From assembly GCA_903834825.1 (NCBI GenBank), contig CAILKQ010000033.1:1-41980 (forward strand): 41,980 bases of DNA, read 5' to 3'. This stretch comes from an uncultured bacterium. Lineage in GTDB: Bacteria; Bacteroidota; Bacteroidia; Chitinophagales; Chitinophagaceae. The translations under genes and the position numbers were made by a program. Under the pieces are notes generated by a model that worked only from the letters and a program-made list of their open reading frames with translations, did no database searches and was not told the origin of the DNA. This document shows positions 9,553 to 18,303 of this stretch, one piece after another (the stretch's first letter is position 1; every line of letters begins with the position of its first letter).

Positions 9553-10512
9553 TTATTTGGTTAGCGGTTTGCCTGCAGCGCTTTTTTTGATGTACTCTCC
9601 CCAAGCCAGGTTATCTGCCCCTTCTTTAAGGTTTTCTGCAACCTCAATCGCATAATTGGCTGAAGTCTCAACGACCCAGTCAAAATTTTCCTGTCCAACA
9701 CTTTTCAGGTCTGCATCTGGTGCAGGGTTGCAAAAATCAATCGCATAGGGTATACCATCCCTGATGGCCAATTCAACGGTGTTGAAATCATAGCCAAGAT
9801 GGTTGTTGATGTTCAGCACAATATCTTCCATGGTCTTCAGCATTTTTGCTGATGGGTTGAAGTTGGCAACATAGCGCAGATGATGGGGGTTGCGTGGTTC
9901 GTAAGGCATGATGCGGACATGCTTTCTGCCGATGCAATAACAGCGGTAATATTCCTCAAACACAATCTCTTCCTGCAAGAGCATGACCAGTTGACCAGTT
10001 TCAGCATGTCTTTCAAAAAACTCATTCATGTCGTTCAGGCGGTAAACGTTTTTCCACCCTCCCCCGGCAAAAGGTTTCATGTACGCCGGGAACCCAACAT
10101 AATCAAAGATGCCCTTCCAATCCAGCGGGTAGGCCAAGTTGGAAAATGACTCGGCTGAAGTGTCGTCTGGAAGTTCCCTTGAAGGCAGGATAACCGTCTT
10201 GGGTACGGGCACCCCAATTTTGGTGGCCAAAGCATTGTTGAAGAACTTTTCATCGGCACTCCACCAGAAAGGATTGTTGATGACAGCCGTACCAGAGATG
10301 GCTGCATTTTTGAGGAATGCCCTGTAAAACGGTACATCCTGGGATATCCTGTCGATGATAACAGCATATCCTGAAGGGTCGCCCTGAATGACTTTGTCAA
10401 TTTTTACCGGTGCTGCTGAAATGTCTTTGATATTCTTTTCATTGATTCTTTTTACCAATGCTTCGGGGAATGATCTTTCCTTGCCATGCAAGACACCAAT
10501 TATTTTCGCCAT
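9553..10512 (-). CDS. ATP-grasp domain protein (RimK/GshB-like)
   Basis: FPAYMKPFAGGGWKNVYRLND...MLLQEEIVFEEYYRCYCIG...NTVELAIRDGIPYAIDFCNPAPD. Confidence 0.85.
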   Translation of the reverse strand: MAKIIGVLHGKERSFPEALVKRINEKNIKDISAAPVKIDKVIQGDPSGYAVIIDRISQDVPFYRAFLKNAAISGTAVINNPFWWSADEKFFNNALATKIGVPVPKTVILPSRELPDDTSAESFSNLAYPLDWKGIFDYVGFPAYMKPFAGGGWKNVYRLNDMNEFFERHAETGQLVMLLQEEIVFEEYYRCYCIGRKHVRIMPYEPRNPHHLRYVANFNPSAKMLKTMEDIVLNINNHLGYDFNTVELAIRDGIPYAIDFCNPAPDADLKSVGQENFDWVVETSANYAIEVAENLKEGADNLAWGEYIKKSAAGKPLTK

Positions 10513-10596
10513 GTTGTTTACTTGTTGACCTAAGATAATGAATTTTATTTATGCTGCTCTGTTTGTGATTCAAGTCCAATAACAGATTCCTTTGCC

Positions 10597-10604
10597 TATT
10601 TTTG
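10597..10604 (+). promoter_or_regulatory. Candidate Bacteroidota -7 element (TATTTTTG) for the esterase gene
   Basis: Matches TAnnTTTG. It overlaps the TTG start proposed by the ORF track, which argues for the downstream ATG at 10632. Confidence 0.4.
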
Positions 10605-10631
10605 TCGCCACTCAAAAAGTGGTTTTACACA

Positions 10632-11417
10632 ATGGGCGATGTTTTCAGTTTCCAGGTTCAATCCAGTTTTCTTTCCAGGCAAGTGAAAGTGGATGTCTAT
10701 GAAAAAAAAGCCGCTTGCCCTTCTTCGCTTGTTGCACTGCTGCTGATCAACGACGGCCAAGATCTACCATCAATGGGCTTTGCTGATATGCTCGAAAAGC
10801 ATGTCCATTCATTCTGCAGGCTAATCTGCGTTGGGATTCATGCGGGCCCGGATAGAAAACAGGAGTATGGCGTGGCAGGCATTCCAGATTTTATGCAAAG
10901 GGGAGCATGCGCCGGAGCCTATGCAACATTCATACTGAAAGAGTTGATGCCCTTGCTTCACCAAAAAACAAATGCAGTCAAGTTCGATAAAAAATACATT
11001 GCTGGATTTTCCCTGGGCGGACTGATGGCTTTTGACATGGCCATTGATCATCCGCTGGAGTTCAGTGCTGTTGGCGTTTTCAGCGGATCCTTCTGGTGGC
11101 GGTCTAAATCTTTGGAAGATGGCTATGTGGAAGAGCGCGACAGGATCATGCACGCCAAGGTAAGGAAGGCTGCCTATCATGAAAACAGGAAGTTTTTTTT
11201 ACAGGTGGGAGCCTTGGATGAAAAAGAGGACAGGAATAAAAATGGCATCATCGATTCCATTGATGATACCCTGGGAATCATCGGAGAACTGGAGGCAATT
11301 GGATACCGAAAAGGGCAAGACATTCATTATCTCGAGATGCCTGATGGTCGACACGATACCGCAACCTGGGGCAGGGCTATGCCTGGATTTTTGGGTTGGT
11401 TGAGCGACCTGAAATGA
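10632..11417 (+). CDS. Alpha/beta hydrolase-fold esterase
   Basis: Nucleophile elbow IAGFSLGGLMAFD, FSGSFWW and C-terminal GRHDTATWGRAMPGFL. Track ORF starts at TTG 10602; the in-frame ATG at 10632 is preferred. Confidence 0.82.
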   Translation: MGDVFSFQVQSSFLSRQVKVDVYEKKAACPSSLVALLLINDGQDLPSMGFADMLEKHVHSFCRLICVGIHAGPDRKQEYGVAGIPDFMQRGACAGAYATFILKELMPLLHQKTNAVKFDKKYIAGFSLGGLMAFDMAIDHPLEFSAVGVFSGSFWWRSKSLEDGYVEERDRIMHAKVRKAAYHENRKFFLQVGALDEKEDRNKNGIIDSIDDTLGIIGELEAIGYRKGQDIHYLEMPDGRHDTATWGRAMPGFLGWLSDLK

Positions 11418-11446
11418 AAAAGGCATTCCAAAAGATTGGAATGCCT
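11411..11446 (-). terminator. Rho-independent terminator for the DUF2911 gene
   Basis: Perfect 11-bp stem AGGCATTCCAA-AAGA-TTGGAATGCCT (11421-11446); on the minus strand it is followed by TTTTTCATTTC. Confidence 0.8.
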
Positions 11447-11469
11447 CGAATAATATGGACTGTGATTGT

Positions 11470-11976
11470 CTATTTTACTTTGAATGCAACTTCTGCATTT
11501 TCCCAACGGATGGAAACCTTGTTCCCTGAAACTTCAAAAGCCAGCTTTTCATTGAAAGAGGAAGATTTGTCAACCTTCACTTTTACCCTCAAAACATCTT
11601 CATCCTGCTTGTAGCTGAATGAGCCCCATTGCTTTGGATTTTTATTGAAGATGATGGTCCATTCGTTTGCTTCAGGAATGGTGAACAAGGAATATTTGCC
11701 TTTGGCCAGTGATTGCCCTTCTATTTTGACGTCTGCATCAATTTCAAAAGTAGTGGCATCGTTGGCGCCTGTTCTCCAAACTTTTCCAAAAGGAACCAGC
11801 TCTCCCCAAATCTTTCTGCCTTTCACAGAAGGTGCGCCATAATTGATGGTAACCGTTGCATCGCCAGCTTTTCCTGTAGCTGTTACAGCAGGGCTTGGTT
11901 TTGCATTTTGGGCCAGTACTGAAATACTGAAGGAAGAAAACAGGAGGAACATTGTGCTAAAGAGTAGATGTTTCAT
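11470..11976 (-). CDS. DUF2911 domain-containing secreted protein
   Basis: Signal peptide, then VTINYGAPSVKGRKIWGELVPFGKVWRTGANDATTFEID, typical of DUF2911. Confidence 0.88.
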   Translation of the reverse strand: MKHLLFSTMFLLFSSFSISVLAQNAKPSPAVTATGKAGDATVTINYGAPSVKGRKIWGELVPFGKVWRTGANDATTFEIDADVKIEGQSLAKGKYSLFTIPEANEWTIIFNKNPKQWGSFSYKQDEDVLRVKVKVDKSSSFNEKLAFEVSGNKVSIRWENAEVAFKVK

Positions 11977-12013
11977 GTGTTTTTTTTTAATAACGTTTTG
12001 AAATTGGATTGGT

Positions 12014-12733
12014 TTAGTTGATCAACTGACGTCTGTACAGTTGAATGGTATTTTCGAGACCCAAATATAGTGCATCGCAAACAAGTGCATGCCCAATGCT
12101 TACTTCATCGATAAAAGAAATCTCCTGGACCAGGTAATGAAGATTGTCAAGGTCGAGGTCATGCCCGGCATTGATTCCCATGCCCAATGCCTTTGCTGTT
12201 TCGGCTGCTGTAACATAAGGGGCGATGGCGGATGCCCTGTTGGTTTTGAAATGATGGGCATAGGATTCAGTATAGAGCTCAATCCTGTCTGTGCCAGTGA
12301 GTGCCGCACCTGTTACCATGGCTGGATCAGGATCACAGAAAATACTGGTCCTGATGCCGGCTGATTTGAAAATCCCGATCATTTCAGTAAGGTAATCCCT
12401 GTGCTTAACAGTATCCCATCCATGGTCTGAGGTCAACTGGCCTTCCGCATCCGGAACCAGGGTAACCTGGTCTGGCTTTACCTCAAGTACCAGCTGAACA
12501 AATTTCTCCTCTCTGCAATTCCCTTCAATGTTCAACTCTGTGGTGAGCACCTTTTTTAACTCCCTCACATCCGCGTAGCGGACATGTCTTTCGTCCGGTC
12601 TCGGATGAACGGTGATACCCTCTGCTCCAAACTGCTCGGCATCCAAAGCAACCTTGATCAGGTCTGGGTTGTTTCCGCCCCTGCTGTTCCTGATGGTGGC
12701 TATTTTGTTGATATTGACGGAGAGGCGGGGCAT
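12014..12733 (-). CDS. pdxJ: Pyridoxine 5'-phosphate synthase
   Basis: [56 protein letters not shown]...[10 protein letters not shown]. Start trimmed from 12799 to MPRL. Confidence 0.95.
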   Translation of the reverse strand: MPRLSVNINKIATIRNSRGGNNPDLIKVALDAEQFGAEGITVHPRPDERHVRYADVRELKKVLTTELNIEGNCREEKFVQLVLEVKPDQVTLVPDAEGQLTSDHGWDTVKHRDYLTEMIGIFKSAGIRTSIFCDPDPAMVTGAALTGTDRIELYTESYAHHFKTNRASAIAPYVTAAETAKALGMGINAGHDLDLDNLHYLVQEISFIDEVSIGHALVCDALYLGLENTIQLYRRQLIN

Positions 12734-12749
12734 ATGGGGTTGAAGTGGT

Positions 12750-14072
12750 TTAGTACCTATATTGCTCTCCTTTAAACGGTCCGCTCTTGGCAATACCAAG
12801 GTAGTCAGCTTGTTCGGTAGTCAGTTCATCCAAGACCACACCAATTTTGGAAAGGTGCAACATGGCAACTTTTTCGTCCAGGTGTTTGGGCAAAACGTAC
12901 ACATTTTTATCGTACTGGGCATTGTTCGTCCAGAGTTCGATCTGTGCCAGGGTTTGGTTGGTGAATGAATTGCTCATCACAAAGCTGGGATGACCTGTTC
13001 CGCAACCGAGGTTGACGAGGCGTCCTTCAGCCAACAGAATGATGTCTTTTCCATCCACATTGTAAATGTCTACCTGTGGTTTGATGGTATCTTTTGTTTC
13101 ACCATAGTTGGTATTCAACCAGGCTACATCAATTTCAATGTCAAAATGTCCAATGTTACAAACAATGACCTTGTCTTTCATGGCCTTGAAATGGGCACCT
13201 GTGATCAGGTCGCGACAACCGGAAGCGGTAACAACAATGTCCGCCTCTTTGACAGCATCAATCATTCTCTTTACCTCAAAGCCATCCATTGCAGCCTGCA
13301 AAGCACAAATTGGATCAATTTCTGTTACAATTACACGGCATCCGGCTCCGAGAAGAGAAGCAGCAGATCCCTTGCCTACATCACCATAACCTCCAACAAC
13401 GGCTACCTTACCCGCCATCATCACGTCAGTTGCCCTTCTGATGGCATCCACCAATGATTCCTTACAGCCGTATTTGTTGTCAAACTTAGATTTGGTAACA
13501 GAGTCATTGACGTTGATGGCGGGCATGGGCAAAGTGCCTTTTGCTACGCGTTCATACAACCTGTGAACACCTGTAGTGGTTTCTTCAGAGATTCCTTTAA
13601 CATGAGGAATCAAATCAGGAAACTGGTCCAATACCATATTGGTGAGGTCTCCACCATCGTCCAGGATCATGTTCAAGGGTTTGTCGCTGCTTCCGAAAAA
13701 CAGGGTTTGTTCGATACACCAGTCTGCTTCCTCGATGCTTTGTCCTTTCCAGGCAAAAACGCCAATGCCTGCAGCAGCAATTGCAGCGGCAGCATGGTCT
13801 TGGGTAGAGAAGATGTTGCAAGAGCTCCATTTCACCTCTGCGCCCAGGGCAACCAGGGTTTCAATCAATACGGCAGTTTGAATGGTCATGTGCAGACAAC
13901 CTGCAACCCTTGCGCCTTTCAACGGCTGGGATGCACCATATTCTTCACGAAGGGCCATCAAACCGGGCATTTCTGCCTCAGCGAGCCTGATTTCTTTTCT
14001 TCCCCATTCTGCGAGGGTAATATCCGTAACCTTGTACGGCAATGCAAAGTCGAGTTGTGCGATAGTAGACAT
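12750..14072 (-). CDS. ahcY: Adenosylhomocysteinase
   Basis: Full-length S-adenosylhomocysteine hydrolase: [35 protein letters not shown] and C-terminal [10 protein letters not shown]. Confidence 0.97.
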   Translation of the reverse strand: MSTIAQLDFALPYKVTDITLAEWGRKEIRLAEAEMPGLMALREEYGASQPLKGARVAGCLHMTIQTAVLIETLVALGAEVKWSSCNIFSTQDHAAAAIAAAGIGVFAWKGQSIEEADWCIEQTLFFGSSDKPLNMILDDGGDLTNMVLDQFPDLIPHVKGISEETTTGVHRLYERVAKGTLPMPAINVNDSVTKSKFDNKYGCKESLVDAIRRATDVMMAGKVAVVGGYGDVGKGSAASLLGAGCRVIVTEIDPICALQAAMDGFEVKRMIDAVKEADIVVTASGCRDLITGAHFKAMKDKVIVCNIGHFDIEIDVAWLNTNYGETKDTIKPQVDIYNVDGKDIILLAEGRLVNLGCGTGHPSFVMSNSFTNQTLAQIELWTNNAQYDKNVYVLPKHLDEKVAMLHLSKIGVVLDELTTEQADYLGIAKSGPFKGEQYRY

Positions 14073-14089
14073 GTCTTGTAAATTTTGCG

Positions 14090-14097
14090 CAAAGCTA
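14090..14097 (-). promoter_or_regulatory. Candidate -7 element (TAGCTTTG) for ahcY
   Basis: Matches TAnnTTTG on the minus strand, about 18 nt upstream of the ahcY ATG. No clear -33 TTG. Confidence 0.35.
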
Positions 14098-14122
14098 ACT
14101 TTTATTGGCTAAAAACCCCTCA

Positions 14123-14638
14123 TCAGAGTGAATTTTTCGTAAGGTCAAGCATCATGATATAATCATCCAGAACATGACCATGTTCTATGACTGTGACAAT
14201 GTCCTGTTCAATGGTAAAACCAACGTGCTGGTAGAACCCAACGGCTGGATTTCTCTTGTGAACATTGAGCTCAAGTTCCTTGCATCCAAGGGGCATGTTT
14301 TCAGTTGCGATGAACTGTAACATGGCCTTTCCGATGCCCTTGCCGTGCATGGCTGGTTGGAGATAGAGTTTGTGCACCCTGAACCTTTCAGGCTGGTTGG
14401 CCAGCTTCATGGAGTAGGAGGCATAGCCGACGGCTTCTTCATTCCATTCAACCAAAATAAAATGGTGGCCTGAAATTTCGATTTGTTCGGCAAGGGCTTC
14501 TGAGCTGTACCAGGTGTTAAGCAAGAATTCAATTTGAGCCATGGGAACAACCGAGGGATAGACTTGGTACCAAATCTCTTCGCTCAGTCTTCTAATTACT
14601 GGAATTGACTCAAGCGATACTTTAGTTATCTTCAACAT
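14123..14638 (-). CDS. GNAT-family N-acetyltransferase
   Basis: RVHKLYLQPAMHGKGIGKAMLQFIA...LNVHKRNPAVGFYQHVGFTIEQD. Confidence 0.9.
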   Translation of the reverse strand: MLKITKVSLESIPVIRRLSEEIWYQVYPSVVPMAQIEFLLNTWYSSEALAEQIEISGHHFILVEWNEEAVGYASYSMKLANQPERFRVHKLYLQPAMHGKGIGKAMLQFIATENMPLGCKELELNVHKRNPAVGFYQHVGFTIEQDIVTVIEHGHVLDDYIMMLDLTKNSL

Positions 14639-15356
14639 TATATTGATTTGTATTTTTTTGAACTGATAATTTAAGGTGTTCTTTGATCGCTTTTTTGGAT
14701 AGGATGATGCCTGTTACCAATGATACCATAGCCCCGAGGAACAACAGCAAGCTGGCATTGTCGCTTCCTGTTGTATGGCTTTCTTGAAGGAACAGGAAAA
14801 AATCATAGCTGCCATGAAAGACAATTGCCCAAAAAACACCAAAAAACAATAAAAAACGCTGTTTTTGGGCAGAAAAACGTGCTTTTCCCATGAAATAGCC
14901 CATAATAATGGCAAAACTGGCGTGTGCGGGTACTGCAAGAAAGAGCCGCATGATACCAGTCATCAGGCCAAATTGGCTGACATAAGAGATGTTTTCAACA
15001 GTAGCAAATCCCATCCCCACCATTACCGCATAGACGATTCCATCAAAGGGCTCATCAAACTCCTTTTTCCGGTAGGCATACCAGAGCAGCATCAAAAACT
15101 TGCAGATTTCTTCGGGCAGGGCCACAAAAAAATAGGCATTTATAGCGATTCCAGCAGTAGTTTTGAAGAAAGCAGGGAAATTTGATGTTATTTGGCTTGC
15201 TGAGATTTCCAGCCCTAAAGCTGGCAAAACGCTGAGCATTCCAAGCAGGAAGCTGATGATGAGGTATCTTCGGGGCTCTCTGTTGTACTGATCCTTGAAA
15301 ATGATATAGGCTGAAATTGCCACTCCAGGGGCAATGGCCAAAATGAGCCAGTTCAT
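14622..15356 (-). CDS. PrsW-family intramembrane metalloprotease-like protein
   Basis: Multi-TM protein with FFVALPEEICKFLMLLWYAYRKKEFDEPFDGIVYAVMVGMGFATVENISY and HASFAIIMGYFMGKA. Confidence 0.88.
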   Translation of the reverse strand: MNWLILAIAPGVAISAYIIFKDQYNREPRRYLIISFLLGMLSVLPALGLEISASQITSNFPAFFKTTAGIAINAYFFVALPEEICKFLMLLWYAYRKKEFDEPFDGIVYAVMVGMGFATVENISYVSQFGLMTGIMRLFLAVPAHASFAIIMGYFMGKARFSAQKQRFLLFFGVFWAIVFHGSYDFFLFLQESHTTGSDNASLLLFLGAMVSLVTGIILSKKAIKEHLKLSVQKNTNQYNVEDN

Positions 15357-15513
15357 GAAATGATTTTGATGAAGTTAAAAACTTATTGCTTTCAGAACCG
15401 GAATGTTCTATAATTTAGTTTAGGGAATGCTGATCAGAGTGGCGTGGGGAAGGAGAATTGCTCGATTAAATATGCAATATAAATTTATTTAAATAATTAT
15501 ATATCAATTTATT

Positions 15514-18303
15514 ATGAGGGTTATTTATAAAATTACTTTATCAATAATTTTTCTCTTTCACCTTTCCATTTCAATGTATGGCCAACGGTTCGGGGCCAAC
15601 CCTTCATCGGTGAAATGGAAAAAAATCAGGGGAACTGCTGCCGATATTGTCTTTCCGAATGGATCGGATGCTGATGCATTGCGCGTCAATGCAATTACCC
15701 GGTTATTGGATAAACAGGATTCCGGTAGGTTGGGGAATGCCCGTTTGAGGATACCCATTGTGTTACAAACACTGCCCACCGTTTCAAATGCCTATGTTGG
15801 ATTAGGTCCTTGGAGGAGTGAGTTCTTTTTGTTTCCTCCACAAAATGCCCTAAACCTAGGCTCAACCAGTTGGCTTGATAATTTGAGCGTGCATGAATTC
15901 AGGCACGTGCACCAGTATGCCAATTTCCGGAAGGGTCTTTCAAAATTTGCCTACCTGATTGCAGGCCAGGAAGGACAGGCATTGGCCAATTCTGCATCTG
16001 TTCCTGACTGGTTTTTTGAGGGCGATGCTGTGTATACCGAAACAAAATACCTCAGCCAAGGACGGGGCAGGCTTCCCGGTTTTTATGATCCATTCCGCAG
16101 TCTTTGGACGGCCAACAAGCAATATGGTTATCAGAAGCTGAGAAGTGGCTCAATGAAAGACCTGGTCCCCAACCATTATGCATTGGGTTATCTGTTGGTT
16201 GCCTATGGATATGGCAGACAGGGGGATGGCTTTTGGGCCAGGGTTACGGACGATGCAGCCAGGTTCAAGGGGCTGTTTTATCCACTCCAGTCTGCCATCA
16301 AAAAGCAGACTGGCCTCCAATTCAATGCGTTTGTACGCCGTGCTATAGATTCTTTTCGGTTGAATATTCCAGTTGAGGTTAGTCAATATAATGTGCAGAT
16401 GATCAATAAGTTAGATACAAAAAAAGTAGTCGATCATCATTTCCCCATTTTTCTAGGAGGAGATTCTGTCCTTGCCCTGCGCAGGGCATATAACCAATTG
16501 CCTCATTGGGTGATTTTCAGCAAGGGTAAAGCATCAAGATTGAACGTCAAGAATATTGGCGCGGATGATTATTATACCTATAAAGGGGGCAATGTTGTTT
16601 ATGCTGCGTATTCACCTGATCCCAGGTGGCAATGGAAAGAAAGCAGTGATATCATCCTGTACAATATTTACGACCGATCGGAGCAGCGGGTTACCAAGGG
16701 CAAAAGGTATTTTTCTCCGGATCTTTCCAATGATGGGCAGCAGTTGATTGCAGTGGATGTTGCACCGGGGGGTAAAACCAGCCTCGATTTGATCAATCGG
16801 GAAACGGGTGAAAGGATGAAAAGATTTGAAAATAGTTCTGGTATTTACTTTAGCTATCCTGTTTTTAATCATTCAGATTCAATTGTTTATGTTATTGGAA
16901 GAAAAGACAATGGGGTATCAGCCTTGTTGCGATTGGATATAACCAGCGGCTCCTTTTCAGAAGTTTTGCCATACACCAATGCACCGATGTCTTTTCTTCG
17001 AAACAGGGGTAATAAGCTGGTGTTTACGGTTTCTCAGGGGCAGACCAACCAGTTTTGGGAGCATGATATGGTGTCTGGTAAAACCGGCGTCTTGGCAGTT
17101 GGAATTACCGGAGCCTATGCTGGAGACATCCATGAAGAGGGCAAAAAAATTGTTTACAGCAGTCCTTCAGCGGAAGGTGAGCAGGTGTTTAGTGCTGATT
17201 ATCGCTTTACCGAGGCCCATATCAATCCTTTGAAACCCGAAAGTGAAATGGATTTGATGACTGGCGTCAACGTTTCCAATGATCCAATAACCGATTACAA
17301 AAAGGCTGAAGGGCTGTTCCGAATCCATTCCTGGAGGCCTTTTTATGAACAGCCCGAATGGAGCTTTACGCTCTATGGGCAGAACCTGCTCAATACAATG
17401 GTTTCCTCCTACGAATACCTTTACAATGAAAATGAGGGATCTCACCGGGTGGGGGTAAACTTGGCCTATGGGGGGCTCTATCCATGGATTACAGGAGGAA
17501 CCAATTATACCATCGACAGAACCTACAAGGACAGCAGTCGGTTGATTCGCTGGAATGAATGGACAGGAAATGTTGGTTTGAGGTTACCCCTGAATTTCAC
17601 TGCTGGAAAGGTGTACAAGCAGCTCGACCTTTCTACAAGAGTACATGCCGTATCAGTTGACTATGATAATAAAAATACTGTTTCACTCAAGGACAGGTTC
17701 ATTCCCTATCTGCAGCACCAAATCAGTTGGTCCATGCAAACCCAACAGGCTGTCCAGCATATTTATCCAAAATTTGCTTTTGTAACCCGATTGCAAAGCA
17801 GGATGGCCATTGGCAATACCAGTGCCAACCAGTTGTATTGGGGCTCACAACTGTATTTACCAGGGGTTGGTCGCAACCATTCACTGGTATTGGGTTTCAA
17901 TTACCAGATGCGGGACACGCTAAGACAGTATTCATTTTCTAATGGCTTTGCCATGGCCAGGGGATATGAAGCCATCGATTATCCCCGCATGTGGCGAACA
18001 TCCTTCAATTACCATATGCCATTGCTCTATCCCGATCTCGGCGTTGGCAACATTGTCTATTTTTTGAGGGTCAGGAGCAATTTCTTTTATGACGACATGC
18101 ACCTGAAGAGTTTGAGAACAGGAAAGGTCATCAACTTCAGGAGTACAGGAACGGAGATTTACTTTGATACCAAATGGTGGAACCAGCAGAATGTGACCTT
18201 CGGACTGCGCTACAGCAGGTTATTGGATACAAAACTGTTTGTAAAACCTCCGAATCCAAACCGCTGGGAATTCATCATGCCCATCAATTTGCTTTCCAAC
18301 TAA
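15514..18303 (+). CDS. Secreted multidomain protein: peptidase MA-like (gluzincin) N-terminus, beta-propeller-like middle, outer-membrane-barrel-like (possible Omp85/surface antigen) C-terminus
   Basis: Signal peptide; LSVHEFRHVHQYA (HExxH) with downstream VPDWFFEGDAVYTE; repeated propeller-like strands; C-terminal alternating strands with FAMARGYEAIDYPRMW...VRSNFFYDD. Confidence 0.65.
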   Translation: MRVIYKITLSIIFLFHLSISMYGQRFGANPSSVKWKKIRGTAADIVFPNGSDADALRVNAITRLLDKQDSGRLGNARLRIPIVLQTLPTVSNAYVGLGPWRSEFFLFPPQNALNLGSTSWLDNLSVHEFRHVHQYANFRKGLSKFAYLIAGQEGQALANSASVPDWFFEGDAVYTETKYLSQGRGRLPGFYDPFRSLWTANKQYGYQKLRSGSMKDLVPNHYALGYLLVAYGYGRQGDGFWARVTDDAARFKGLFYPLQSAIKKQTGLQFNAFVRRAIDSFRLNIPVEVSQYNVQMINKLDTKKVVDHHFPIFLGGDSVLALRRAYNQLPHWVIFSKGKASRLNVKNIGADDYYTYKGGNVVYAAYSPDPRWQWKESSDIILYNIYDRSEQRVTKGKRYFSPDLSNDGQQLIAVDVAPGGKTSLDLINRETGERMKRFENSSGIYFSYPVFNHSDSIVYVIGRKDNGVSALLRLDITSGSFSEVLPYTNAPMSFLRNRGNKLVFTVSQGQTNQFWEHDMVSGKTGVLAVGITGAYAGDIHEEGKKIVYSSPSAEGEQVFSADYRFTEAHINPLKPESEMDLMTGVNVSNDPITDYKKAEGLFRIHSWRPFYEQPEWSFTLYGQNLLNTMVSSYEYLYNENEGSHRVGVNLAYGGLYPWITGGTNYTIDRTYKDSSRLIRWNEWTGNVGLRLPLNFTAGKVYKQLDLSTRVHAVSVDYDNKNTVSLKDRFIPYLQHQISWSMQTQQAVQHIYPKFAFVTRLQSRMAIGNTSANQLYWGSQLYLPGVGRNHSLVLGFNYQMRDTLRQYSFSNGFAMARGYEAIDYPRMWRTSFNYHMPLLYPDLGVGNIVYFLRVRSNFFYDDMHLKSLRTGKVINFRSTGTEIYFDTKWWNQQNVTFGLRYSRLLDTKLFVKPPNPNRWEFIMPINLLSN

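Noticed and set aside
14073-14122. Possible SAH/SAM riboswitch upstream of ahcY
   Set aside because: The predicted TSS leaves only a very short leader and no riboswitch-like pairing was visible.
15400-15420. AGAAC-N6-GTTCT inverted repeat upstream of the PrsW gene
   Set aside because: Only 5-bp arms; expected by chance at this length.
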